A stretch of 64,000 nucleotides of DNA, from positions 1 to 64,000 of the forward strand of contig NZ_CP022604.1 in NCBI RefSeq assembly GCF_002278035.1, given 5' to 3'. The notes under the pieces were generated by a model. The model saw only the letters and a list, made by a program, of their open reading frames with translations. It searched no databases and had not been told where the DNA came from. Both the position numbers and the translations under genes were made by a program. This DNA comes from Ochrobactrum quorumnocens. GTDB lineage: Bacteria; Pseudomonadota; Alphaproteobacteria; Rhizobiales; Rhizobiaceae. Each line of letters starts with the position of its first letter. Position 1 is the first letter of the stretch. Below are positions 28,059 through 39,374 of this stretch, one piece after another.

Positions 28059-29759
28059 TTAGTTGGTTTCCGACTTCTTCATGGCTGCAGCAAGAATATC
28101 GCCGAGCGAAGCGCCTGAGTCGGACGAACCGTACTGAGCAACTGCTTCTTTTTCTTCAGCGATTTCGAGTGCCTTGATCGAGACCTGCAGCTTGCGGGTC
28201 TTCTTGTCGAAGGCGATGACGCGAGCGTCAACCTTCTGACCAACGGTGAAGCGTTCTGGACGCTGTTCATCGCGGTCACGAGACAGATCAGAGCGCTTGA
28301 TGAAGCTGTCGAGGTCGTGGTCGACGAGACGAACTTCAAGACCACCATCGGTAACTGCTGTGACTTCACAGGTTACAACGGCGTTCTTGCGCAGTTCACC
28401 CGAAGCTGCTGCTTCGCCGACCTTGTCGCCGGAAAGCTGCTTGATGCCGAGCGAGATGCGTTCCTTCTCGATGTCAACATCGAGAACGACAGCCTTAACG
28501 ACTTCACCCTTGTTGTACTCTTCGATAACCTGTTCGCCTGGACGGTTCCAGTCGAGGTCGGAGAGGTGAACCATGCCGTCAACGTCGCCGTCGAGACCAA
28601 TAAACAGGCCGAATTCGGTCTTGTTCTTGACTTCGCCTTCAACGATCGTGCCCTGTGGGTACTTCTGAGCGAACGTGGTCCATGGGTTGTCGAGGGTCTG
28701 CTTGAGACCGAGGGAGATGCGGCGCTTGACCGGATCCACTTCGAGAACAACGACTTCGACTTCCTGAGTGGTCGAAAGAATTTTGCCCGGATGGACATTC
28801 TTCTTGGTCCACGACATTTCGGAAACGTGGATCAGGCCTTCGATGCCTGGCTCGATTTCGACGAATGCACCGTAGTCGGTGATGTTCGTGACAGTGCCGG
28901 TGATCTTTTTGCCGATCGGGTACTTCGCGCCGATGCCATCCCAAGGATCGTTCTCGAGCTGCTTCATGCCGAGCGAGATACGATGAGTTTCCTGGTTGAT
29001 ACGGATAATCTGCACCTTGACCGTCTGGCCGATGGTGAGGATTTCCGAAGGATGGTTGACGCGGCGCCATGCCATGTCAGTAACGTGCAGGAGGCCGTCG
29101 ATGCCGCCGAGGTCAACGAACGCACCGTAATCGGTGATGTTCTTGACAACGCCTTCAACAACCTGACCTTCTTCAAGGTTCTGAACGATTTCCGAACGCT
29201 GTTCCGCACGGCTTTCTTCAAGAACGGTACGACGCGAGACAACGATGTTGCCGCGACGCTTGTCCATCTTGAGAATTTCGAAAGGCTGTGGGACGTGCAT
29301 GAGCGGGGTAACGTCGCGGATCGGACGAATGTCGACCTGCGAACGTGGAAGGAATGCAACTGCGCCATCGAGATCGACGGTGAAACCACCCTTGACCTGA
29401 TTGAAGATAACGCCATCGACGCGCTCGCCATTGGCGAACTTCTGCTCGAGCTTGCCCCAGCTTTCTTCACGACGTGCTTTTTCGCGCGACAGAACAGCTT
29501 CGCCGAGTGCGTTTTCGATGCGCTCAACGTAAACTTCAACTTCGTCGCCCGGCTTCATCGAGCCGTCTTTGCCCTTCGCGCCGAATTCCTTCAGCGGTAC
29601 GCGACCTTCGACCTTGAGGCCTGCATCGATGATTGCCATATCTTTTTCGATGGCAACGATGCGACCCTTTACAACATAACCTTCTGCAAGGTCATTGTTG
29701 GCAAAGGATTCGGCCAGCAGCGACTCGAAGTCTGCGAGAGAGGGATTGAATTCAGACAT
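28059..29759 (-). CDS. rpsA: 30S ribosomal protein S1
   Basis: S1 binds mRNA and helps place it on the 30S subunit. The 566-residue product contains six S1 (OB-fold) repeats from about residue 25 to 540; the central ones repeat ITDYGAFVDLGGIDGLLHVTDM and ITDYGAFVEIEPGIEGLIHV. The start has a GGAG site seven bases upstream, with a leader hairpin just beside it. It is preceded by cmk, the common aroA-cmk-rpsA order. A very long open frame on the opposite strand is a shadow of its codon use. Confidence 0.97.
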   Translation of the reverse strand: MSEFNPSLADFESLLAESFANNDLAEGYVVKGRIVAIEKDMAIIDAGLKVEGRVPLKEFGAKGKDGSMKPGDEVEVYVERIENALGEAVLSREKARREESWGKLEQKFANGERVDGVIFNQVKGGFTVDLDGAVAFLPRSQVDIRPIRDVTPLMHVPQPFEILKMDKRRGNIVVSRRTVLEESRAEQRSEIVQNLEEGQVVEGVVKNITDYGAFVDLGGIDGLLHVTDMAWRRVNHPSEILTIGQTVKVQIIRINQETHRISLGMKQLENDPWDGIGAKYPIGKKITGTVTNITDYGAFVEIEPGIEGLIHVSEMSWTKKNVHPGKILSTTQEVEVVVLEVDPVKRRISLGLKQTLDNPWTTFAQKYPQGTIVEGEVKNKTEFGLFIGLDGDVDGMVHLSDLDWNRPGEQVIEEYNKGEVVKAVVLDVDIEKERISLGIKQLSGDKVGEAAASGELRKNAVVTCEVTAVTDGGLEVRLVDHDLDSFIKRSDLSRDRDEQRPERFTVGQKVDARVIAFDKKTRKLQVSIKALEIAEEKEAVAQYGSSDSGASLGDILAAAMKKSETN

Positions 29760-29762
29760 AAA

Positions 29763-29800
29763 TACTCCTGATGCATCCGGTATGAAACAACATCGGATGC
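29763..29800 (-). promoter_or_regulatory. rpsA leader hairpin beside the ribosome-binding site
   Basis: A perfect 7-bp inverted repeat (GCATCCG 29773-29779, CGGATGC 29794-29800) with a 14-base loop ends five bases before the GGAGTA site of rpsA. It may take part in translational self-control by S1. Confidence 0.45.
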
Positions 29801-29980
29801 GGCGCCGGGGGTTAGCGTTGCGTTAGGCCTGTCCTTCGGTTCCGTCCCTTTGGGACAACCGGCGCGTGGAACGCGAAGTCAGGTTATAAATGCGGGTGAG
29901 ACCTATATAGGAACAAACCCCGAATTATCCAGCATTTCTAGGGCATAATTATACCAGAAAGTCTCGCGACTATCCCGATA

Positions 29981-32360
<2,380 letters not shown>

Positions 32361-32747
32361 GTGGCAAAATCTGAACTTGGTACCAAGCGCATCGATCCGG
32401 AAACGGGCAAGAAGTTTTACGATCTCAATCGCGACCCGATTGTTTCGCCTTACACCGGCATTTCGTACCCACGGTCGTATTTTGAAGCGACTGTAGCGGA
32501 AAGCCGTGCGGCCGAACAGGAAGAAGAAGCCGAAGAGCTGGATACCGCACTGGAAAAGCCAGAATTCGTTTCTCTCGAGGATGCGGACGACGAAGCCAAG
32601 GGCGGCGAAGATCTGCCGGAAATCGACGACGACGTCGATCTTGGCGACGATGATGACGATACATTCCTCGAAGAAGAGGAAGACGAAGACGACGACGTAT
32701 CCGGTATTCTGGGTGGCGGCGTCGGCGGTGACGACGAAGAAGTCTAA
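32361..32747 (+). CDS. FYDLN acid domain protein (TIGR02300 family)
   Basis: The 128-residue protein has an N-terminal conserved domain ELGTKRIDPETGKKFYDLNRD followed by PIVSPYTGISYPRSYF, then a highly acidic Asp/Glu tail. In many alphaproteobacteria the first domain is a zinc ribbon with two CxxC pairs around FYDLN; here all four cysteine positions hold other residues (DPETG and SPYTG), so it cannot bind zinc that way. Function of the family is unknown. The start is a GTG with GAGG at 32351-32354. A strong terminator follows. Confidence 0.88.
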   Translation: MAKSELGTKRIDPETGKKFYDLNRDPIVSPYTGISYPRSYFEATVAESRAAEQEEEAEELDTALEKPEFVSLEDADDEAKGGEDLPEIDDDVDLGDDDDDTFLEEEEDEDDDVSGILGGGVGGDDEEV

Positions 32748-32770
32748 TCCGGTCTTCACGGATCAGTTTC

Positions 32771-32799
32771 AACAAGGCGGCTCATTGGGCCGCCTTGTT
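32771..32799 (+). terminator. Terminator after the FYDLN gene
   Basis: Perfect 11-bp stem AACAAGGCGGC / GCCGCCTTGTT, followed by GCGTTTTAATATTTC. Confidence 0.88.
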
Positions 32800-32941
32800 G
32801 CGTTTTAATATTTCTTTTTGCGGCTTTGGCCTATCTTGAAGGCAGCTTGAGCATAATCGGCAAATTATTTTTGGCAGATACCAAAAGAGTTGTGATTTAG
32901 CTCTTGATCTTCTGTAGCGAGCCATTTAATAAGCCGCCACA

Positions 32942-32979
32942 CCAGACAGTAATTCCTGTCTGGCCCACCTCGAAAGAGG
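32942..32979 (+). other. Two hairpins in the tRNA-Ala leader
   Basis: CCAGACAG / CTGTCTGG (8 bp, loop TAATTC, 32942-32963), then CCTC-GAAA-GAGG (32968-32979, GNRA-type loop), directly before the tRNA. A likely promoter (TTGATC, then TAATAA, 17-base gap) lies just upstream at about 32908-32936. Confidence 0.6.
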
Positions 32980-32985
32980 CCGGAT

Positions 32986-33061
<76 letters not shown>

Positions 33062-33203
33062 AAATCCCCAGTGATGTTAGATTTACAAAAACATTCAGAA
33101 AAACCTGATTTGGTTTCATATTTGCCAATATTAAGTTTCGCTCGACTTTTCACTCAATATTGCTACTGAAGTTTCATTGAAACAATTGTCAGTGATACGT
33201 TGA

Positions 33204-34325
33204 ATGAAGAGGATTGCTGAATTCGACGGTTTGCGGTTTCTTCTGTGCTTGGGAATCGCAATCTTTCATTTTTCCTTCCGGCTTCCCGTGAAGAGCGATC
33301 ACCTGCAAGAGCTTATATTAACATTCTCTTATTTTACCGATGTCTTTTTTATTGTTTCTGGATTGTTTCTTGCACGTCGAGATAATTATATATGGAATAG
33401 GCGCCATTATATTGGCTTTGTCGGAAAGCGTCTGGCGCGAATTTATCCGCTACACGCAATAACCTTTGCGTGCTTTGCGCTTCTGTCTGTCCTCACTGCC
33501 ACCGGCCTGCTTCATCCTACTGCTGAACCCAATATGAGCCTGTCGGATGGGCTCACGCAATTGCTGCTTATTCACGATTGGGGGCTCGGAAGAACACTTT
33601 CTTATAATTACGTCAGCTGGTCGCTGAGCGCGCTCTTCTTAATGTATCTCTGTTTTCCGCTGTTCGACATTCTGTGCCACCGTCTTGGAGGCTTGATCCT
33701 CATCGTCATCATCGTTGCTGTGATGGGCGGGGAATATCTGGCGCAGAAGCTGAATGTATTGTCGATCACTCGTATTCAGTTTGCTGATATTGGCGTTTTA
33801 CGCGCTCTGCCGTCGTTCCTCTTTGGAATGTGGCTTGCACGGCAAACGCACCATAAAGTTCCAGCAATCTTAATTAAGATTGCGCTCGCTGCTTGTCTGA
33901 TGATCTTTCTATTTTATCATCCAGAAAGCGTTGCAGGCGAGCCGGCCACGCTGGAGGGTCCGTTGCGTTTGGCCTTTCTCTATTTTTGCCTTTACGTGCT
34001 TTATCTTGCCGCCATAGAGAATATCTATACGCCGCTGCGGCTTCGTCCACTGGTGACGCTGTCCCGATACAGCTTCGGCATTTTCATTCTGCATCCTCTC
34101 GTAGGGCTCGTCTTTTTCAATGCCATTCCGCAACATTGGGGAGAGACCACAATGGGGGCAATATTGCTGATCGGTGGTGGTGTTTCGGCAAGCCTTCTGG
34201 CAGCAGTTGTCGCTTGGCACCTTTTCGAAAACCCAATCAATCGCTGGCTCGTTATGCGTATTAATGCGTGGGTAAACCAAGAAGATGAATCTACGAAGTT
34301 GCCGCTTCCAGAGGGAACCGCCTGA
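33204..34325 (+). CDS. Acyltransferase 3 family membrane protein
   Basis: The 373-residue membrane protein belongs to the OafA/YrhL acyltransferase 3 family, which O-acylates surface sugars. It starts with the family pattern EFDGLRFLLCLGIAIFHFS, containing the catalytic-type histidine, and has about ten hydrophobic segments. The gene and its upstream region are clearly richer in A and T than the neighbours, and it lies alone next to tRNA-Ala, which together suggest horizontal acquisition. I found no copy of the tRNA 3' end downstream of it. The acylated target is unknown. Confidence 0.88.
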   Translation: MKRIAEFDGLRFLLCLGIAIFHFSFRLPVKSDHLQELILTFSYFTDVFFIVSGLFLARRDNYIWNRRHYIGFVGKRLARIYPLHAITFACFALLSVLTATGLLHPTAEPNMSLSDGLTQLLLIHDWGLGRTLSYNYVSWSLSALFLMYLCFPLFDILCHRLGGLILIVIIVAVMGGEYLAQKLNVLSITRIQFADIGVLRALPSFLFGMWLARQTHHKVPAILIKIALAACLMIFLFYHPESVAGEPATLEGPLRLAFLYFCLYVLYLAAIENIYTPLRLRPLVTLSRYSFGIFILHPLVGLVFFNAIPQHWGETTMGAILLIGGGVSASLLAAVVAWHLFENPINRWLVMRINAWVNQEDESTKLPLPEGTA

Positions 34326-34466
34326 CCTTTGTAAAGAACATCGCATTGCATCAAGAAAATATGTTTCTCAGCAAAGGCATGGACGAGGCGGCAAGTCTCT
34401 TTTAGAAATTCGTGTTGGAGCTGACCGGAAGACGGTTTTCAGCTTCACATGATTCTGGGAGGAATG

Positions 34467-36446
34467 ATGATTAAAGAGGCTATTTCCGTTGACATCCATC
34501 CGCTGTGGCAACCCGATGCTAGGCGCATCGCGGCAAGCGCGCTCGAGAAGTTTCGCGTGCAGGCAGAGGAGAGGACAGGTCGGAAACTTGCTGATTATCA
34601 GGCATTGCATTGCTGGTCCGTAGAAGATCGTGCCGGTTTCTGGACGTCGCTCTGGGATTTCTGCGATGTAATTGGTACACGTGGCGAGATAGCTCTTATC
34701 GACGAAGGCCATATGCGTACGGCGCAATTTTTCCCTCAAGCCATGCTCAATTTCGCAGAGAACCTCCTGCACAAGAAAGGCGAGACTGAAGCAATCGTCT
34801 TTCGTGGGGAGAACAAGGTCGAGCGCCGCCTGACATGGGATGACCTTCATGCACTCGTCTCTAAGCTCCAGCAATTTATGCTGGCAGAAGGGGTAAAGCC
34901 CGGTGATCGTATCGCGGGTATGATGCCCAATATGCCGGAAGCCGTGGCTCTCATGCTGGCGACCTCGTCGATTGGTGCTGTCTGGTCATCCTGCTCGCCG
35001 GATTTTGGCGTTCAGGGTGTGCTGGACCGCTTCGGTCAGATTGAGCCAAAACTGTTTTTCGCTTGCGATGGTTACTGGTACAATGGCAAGCGCATAGACG
35101 TATCCGACAAGATTGCAGAAGTGACGGCGAAGTTGCCGGGATTAAAACGATCCGTCATTGTGACCTATCTTGGTGAGGCAGAAGCTGTTGCAAGCCGAGC
35201 CGAGAGGGGCATTGCGCTTGATAATGCACTTGCATCAATCATGGCAAAAGAGGTCGAATTCACCCGCCAGCCATTCGATCATCCGCTTTGTATCCTGTTT
35301 TCGTCCGGCACGACGGGCATTCCGAAATGCATCGTACATCGCGCGGGCGGCGTGCTGTTGCAGCATTTGAAGGAACACCGCCTGCATGCGGATATTCGCG
35401 ATGGCGACCGTTTCTTTTATTTCACCACCTGTGGCTGGATGATGTGGAACTGGCTGGCGTCAGGCATCGCCACCGGCGCAACATTGTTGCTCTATGACGG
35501 CTCGCCTTTCCATCCTGATGGGAACGCATTGTTTGACTATGCGGCAGCCGAAGGCATGACCTATTTCGGCACGTCGGCCAAGTTCATCGATGCTGTAGCG
35601 AAGGCGGGATTGAAGCCCAGCGAGACACATGATCTTTCCGCACTGCGGACAATCTCCTCCACCGGCTCGCCCTTGTCGCCGGAAGGCTTTGCCTTCGTCT
35701 ATGAGGGGATCAAGAAGGACGTGCATCTGGCGTCAATCTCAGGCGGTACGGATATCGTTTCCTGCTTCGTACTCGGTGTGCCGACCGAGCCAGTGTGGCA
35801 AGGCGAGATTCAAGGCGCGGGTCTCGGCATGGCTGTCGATGTGTGGGACGACGATGGTAAGCCGGTACGTGAGCAAAAAGGCGAACTGGTCTGCACCAAA
35901 GCCTTCCCCTCTATGCCGTTACAATTCTGGAATGACCCGGGCGGCGAGAAATATAAGGCGGCTTATTTCGAGCGTTTCGACAATATCTGGTGTCATGGCG
36001 ATTTCGCTGAATGGACCGCGCATGATGGCATCATCATTCATGGCCGTTCGGATGCGACGCTTAATCCAGGCGGTGTGCGGATCGGCACGGCGGAGATTTA
36101 CAATCAGGTAGAGCAGATGCCGGAGATCGTGGAAGCGCTCTGCATCGGGCAGGATTGGGATCATGACGTGCGCGTGGTGCTGTTCGTGCGGTTGATTGAG
36201 GGTGTTGCGCTTGACGATGATCTGAAAGCACGCATCAAGACGAAAGTCCGCACAGGTGCTACGCCGCGCCATGTGCCAGCGAAGATCGTGGCGGTCAAAG
36301 ATATTCCGCGTACTAAGTCTGGAAAAATCGTTGAACTTGCCGTGCGTGACATTGTGCACGGACGCGACGTGAAAAACAGGGAAGCGCTGGCGAACCCGGA
36401 AGCACTGGAACTTTATCGCAATCTTGTCGATCTTGAGCAGGATTAG
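34467..36446 (+). CDS. acsA: Acetoacetyl-CoA synthetase
   Basis: This enzyme activates acetoacetate to its CoA ester with ATP. The 659-residue product is of the ANL superfamily: P-loop [53 protein letters not shown] and the C-terminal catalytic lysine in [26 protein letters not shown] at the N terminus and the subfamily pattern favour acetoacetyl-CoA over acetyl-CoA synthetase. The ATG at 34467 was chosen because GGGAGGA lies just upstream at 34457-34463; an ATG at 34449 is also in frame. It precedes the leucine genes, whose last product is acetoacetate. Confidence 0.9.
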   Translation: MIKEAISVDIHPLWQPDARRIAASALEKFRVQAEERTGRKLADYQALHCWSVEDRAGFWTSLWDFCDVIGTRGEIALIDEGHMRTAQFFPQAMLNFAENLLHKKGETEAIVFRGENKVERRLTWDDLHALVSKLQQFMLAEGVKPGDRIAGMMPNMPEAVALMLATSSIGAVWSSCSPDFGVQGVLDRFGQIEPKLFFACDGYWYNGKRIDVSDKIAEVTAKLPGLKRSVIVTYLGEAEAVASRAERGIALDNALASIMAKEVEFTRQPFDHPLCILFSSGTTGIPKCIVHRAGGVLLQHLKEHRLHADIRDGDRFFYFTTCGWMMWNWLASGIATGATLLLYDGSPFHPDGNALFDYAAAEGMTYFGTSAKFIDAVAKAGLKPSETHDLSALRTISSTGSPLSPEGFAFVYEGIKKDVHLASISGGTDIVSCFVLGVPTEPVWQGEIQGAGLGMAVDVWDDDGKPVREQKGELVCTKAFPSMPLQFWNDPGGEKYKAAYFERFDNIWCHGDFAEWTAHDGIIIHGRSDATLNPGGVRIGTAEIYNQVEQMPEIVEALCIGQDWDHDVRVVLFVRLIEGVALDDDLKARIKTKVRTGATPRHVPAKIVAVKDIPRTKSGKIVELAVRDIVHGRDVKNREALANPEALELYRNLVDLEQD

Positions 36447-36593
36447 ACAGCGAAAGATAATTTCGTTATAGGGTAATAAATAGCCACAGAACGCCGCGCA
36501 AACCCATTGCCTATTTGATCGCCACGGGACACTCTGACCGGAACATAGCTGTTCTTAAAAACAGCAGCCGGGCAGAACTTGTGGAGGACGAGT

Positions 36594-37757
36594 ATGTTTG
36601 CATCGGGCATGAACTTCGGTCTTGGCGAGGAGATCGAAGCCCTTCGGGATACTGTGCGCCGTTTTGCGGAAAGCCGCATTGCGCCGCTTGCTGCCGACAC
36701 CGACCGCAACAATGCATTTCCCATGGATCTCTGGCGTGAACTGGGTGAGCTTGGTGTGCTTGGGATCACCGCTCCTGAAGACTATGGCGGTGCTGGTATG
36801 GGCTATCTCGCTCATTGTATTGCCATGGAAGAAATCAGCCGCGCGTCGGCGTCGATTGGCCTGAGCTATGGCGCGCATTCCAATCTCTGTGTCAATCAGA
36901 TCAAGCGTAACGGCTCTCCCGAACAACGCGCAAAATATCTGCCAAAACTTATTTCCGGCGAGCATGTCGGCGCGCTCGCCATGTCTGAGCCGGGTGCTGG
37001 TTCCGATGTCGTTTCGATGAAACTTGCCGCCGAGAAACGCGGCGACCGTTACGTTCTCAACGGAAACAAGATGTGGATCACCAACGGCCCGGATGCCGAT
37101 GTGCTGGTGGTTTATGCCAAGACCGATCCGTCGGCAGACCCGCGCGGGATCAGTGCCTTCATCGTCGAAAAAGGTTTCAAGGGGTTTTCGACCGCGCAGA
37201 AGCTCGACAAGCTTGGTATGCGCGGTTCCAACACCTGCGAACTTGTGTTCGAGGATTGTGAAGTGCCAGCTGAAAATCTGCTTGGGCAGGTGGGCAAGGG
37301 CGTCAATGTGCTGATGTCCGGCCTGGATTATGAGCGCGTGGTGTTGGCGGGTGGTCCGCTTGGTATCATGGCGGCTTGTCTGGATGTCGTCGTGCCTTAT
37401 GTGCATGAGCGCAAGCAGTTCGACCAACCGATTGGCGAGTTTCAGCTTATGCAAGGCAAACTTGCCGATATGTATGTGCTGTTCAATGCCTCACGCGCCT
37501 ATGTTTATGCTGTGGCAGCGGCCTGTGATCGTGGCGAGACGACGCGTAAGGACGCGGCTGGCTGCATTCTCTATGCAGCTGAAAACGCCACGCAGATGGC
37601 GTTGCAGGCAATACAGGCACTGGGCGGCAATGGGTATATCAATGATTATCCGACCGGGCGTCTGCTGCGGGATGCAAAACTATATGAAATCGGCGCAGGC
37701 ACATCTGAAATCCGCCGCATGCTGATTGGACGGGAACTCTTTCAGGAGACCCGCTGA
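36594..37757 (+). CDS. ivd: Isovaleryl-CoA dehydrogenase
   Basis: A FAD acyl-CoA dehydrogenase that turns isovaleryl-CoA into 3-methylcrotonyl-CoA in leucine breakdown. The 387-residue product has [56 protein letters not shown] and the C-terminal [20 protein letters not shown]. The catalytic glutamate of IVD-type enzymes, [14 protein letters not shown], is present at the alternative position used by isovaleryl-CoA dehydrogenases. The ATG at 36594 has GGAGG at 36583-36587. It heads a five-gene run with overlapping or nearly overlapping ends. Confidence 0.94.
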   Translation: MFASGMNFGLGEEIEALRDTVRRFAESRIAPLAADTDRNNAFPMDLWRELGELGVLGITAPEDYGGAGMGYLAHCIAMEEISRASASIGLSYGAHSNLCVNQIKRNGSPEQRAKYLPKLISGEHVGALAMSEPGAGSDVVSMKLAAEKRGDRYVLNGNKMWITNGPDADVLVVYAKTDPSADPRGISAFIVEKGFKGFSTAQKLDKLGMRGSNTCELVFEDCEVPAENLLGQVGKGVNVLMSGLDYERVVLAGGPLGIMAACLDVVVPYVHERKQFDQPIGEFQLMQGKLADMYVLFNASRAYVYAVAAACDRGETTRKDAAGCILYAAENATQMALQAIQALGGNGYINDYPTGRLLRDAKLYEIGAGTSEIRRMLIGRELFQETR

Positions 37758-39364
37758 TGCCGGTTCTGAAATCAGAAATCTCGACCCGCAGCACCACTTT
37801 TGAAGCCAATCGCAAGGCGATGCTGGCGGCGATCGATGTCGTAGCGGAAGCGTCTCAACTTGCCATCGATGGTGGCGGCGAGAAAGCGCGTGAACGCCAT
37901 GTTTCGCGGGGGAAAATTCTGCCACGTGACCGCGTCGCGCAATTGCTTGATCCTGGTTCGCCTTTTCTGGAAGTAGGGCTGACAGCAGCTCACGGCACGT
38001 ATGAGGGTGCAGCGCCTTCAGGCGGCATTATCACCGGCATCGGGCGTGTATCTGGCCGCGAATGCATGATCGTCTGTAATGATGCGACGGTGAAGGGCGG
38101 CACCTATTATCCTATCACCGTGAAAAAGCATCTGCGGGCGCAGGAGATCGCTGGCGAAAACCGCCTTCCATGCGTCTATCTGGTCGATTCAGGCGGTGCG
38201 AACTTACCTAATCAAGATGAGGTATTCCCGGATCGCGATCATTTCGGGCGCATCTTTTATAATCAGGCGCAAATGTCGGCGGCGGGCATTCCGCAAATCG
38301 CCGTGGTCATGGGTTCTTGCACGGCAGGCGGTGCGTACGTGCCTGCCATGAGCGACGAGACAGTGATCGTGCGCAATCAGGGCACCATCTTTCTGGCGGG
38401 TCCACCGTTGGTCAAAGCTGCAACCGGAGAGGTGGTGAGCGCGGAAGATCTCGGCGGTGGTGACACGCATACAAGGCTTTCCGGCGTTGCCGATCATCTG
38501 GCCAATGACGATGCGCATGCGCTGCAAATTGCGCGTGCGATTGCTGCTAATCTCAACCGCGAAAAGCGCGGGTTCATTCCAAGAGGCGACGGCGCTCCCC
38601 CGCTTTATGACCCGGAAGAAATCCTGGGCGTCGTTTCCGCCGATACGCGCATTCCCTATGATGTGCGCGAGGTGATCGCACGTCTGGTCGACGGTTCCGA
38701 TTTCGATGAGTTCAAGGCGCGCTACGGCACCACGCTTGTGTGCGGTTTTGCTAGCGTCTACGGTATGCCGGTTGGCATTATCGCCAATAATGGCGTGCTG
38801 TTTTCTGAAGCAGCACTCAAGGGCGCGCATTTCATCGAGCTTTGCTGCCAGCGTAATATTCCGCTGGTTTTTCTGCAAAACATCACCGGCTTCATGGTTG
38901 GGCGAAAATATGAGGCCGAAGGCATAGCCAAGAACGGGGCCAAGCTGGTGACGGCAGTTGCGACCGCCAATGTGCCCAAAATCACCATGCTGATTGGCGC
39001 CTCCTATGGCGCGGGCAATTACGGCATGGCGGGGCGGGCTTATTCGCCGCGCTTTTTGTGGACATGGCCGAACAGCCGCATCGCGGTGATGGGCGGCGAA
39101 CAGGCGGCAGGCGTGCTGGCAACGGTCAAGCGTGATGGGATTGAACGAACCGGCGGTAGCTGGTCGGCAGAGGAAGAAGCGGAATTCAAGCGCCCAACAC
39201 TGGAAATGTTCGAGCGCCAAAGCCACCCGCTTTATGCGTCGGCAAGGCTTTGGGATGACGGTATTGTCGATCCGCGCAAGAGCCGCGAAGTGCTCGGTCT
39301 TTCACTCTCTGCAACGCTGAATGCGCCGGTTGAGCTGACGCGTTTCGGCCTGTTTAGAATGTGA
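37757..39364 (+). CDS. mccB: Methylcrotonoyl-CoA carboxylase, carboxyltransferase (beta) subunit
   Basis: The non-biotin subunit transfers carboxyl from carboxybiotin to 3-methylcrotonyl-CoA. The 535-residue product has the N-terminal and C-terminal carboxyltransferase domains: [41 protein letters not shown] (a hallmark of MCC beta), [17 protein letters not shown] and [20 protein letters not shown]. Its ATG shares one base with the ivd stop (TGATG), so translation is coupled. The biotin subunit follows after 10 bases. Confidence 0.95.
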   Translation: MPVLKSEISTRSTTFEANRKAMLAAIDVVAEASQLAIDGGGEKARERHVSRGKILPRDRVAQLLDPGSPFLEVGLTAAHGTYEGAAPSGGIITGIGRVSGRECMIVCNDATVKGGTYYPITVKKHLRAQEIAGENRLPCVYLVDSGGANLPNQDEVFPDRDHFGRIFYNQAQMSAAGIPQIAVVMGSCTAGGAYVPAMSDETVIVRNQGTIFLAGPPLVKAATGEVVSAEDLGGGDTHTRLSGVADHLANDDAHALQIARAIAANLNREKRGFIPRGDGAPPLYDPEEILGVVSADTRIPYDVREVIARLVDGSDFDEFKARYGTTLVCGFASVYGMPVGIIANNGVLFSEAALKGAHFIELCCQRNIPLVFLQNITGFMVGRKYEAEGIAKNGAKLVTAVATANVPKITMLIGASYGAGNYGMAGRAYSPRFLWTWPNSRIAVMGGEQAAGVLATVKRDGIERTGGSWSAEEEAEFKRPTLEMFERQSHPLYASARLWDDGIVDPRKSREVLGLSLSATLNAPVELTRFGLFRM

Positions 39365-39374
39365 GGGCTATCAG

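Noticed and set aside
28317..29771. 484-codon open frame on the plus strand opposite rpsA
   Set aside because: It mirrors the repeated S1 domains in the complementary frame; rpsA is certain and the antisense product has no family features.
33062..34466. Genomic island with attachment repeats at tRNA-Ala
   Set aside because: No copy of the tRNA 3' end and no integrase were found downstream; only base composition supports transfer.
36555..37454. 299-codon open frame on the minus strand opposite ivd
   Set aside because: Shadow of a certain gene; composition is atypical.
38204..39226. 340-codon open frame on the minus strand opposite mccB
   Set aside because: Shadow of a certain gene; no recognisable motif or ribosome-binding site.
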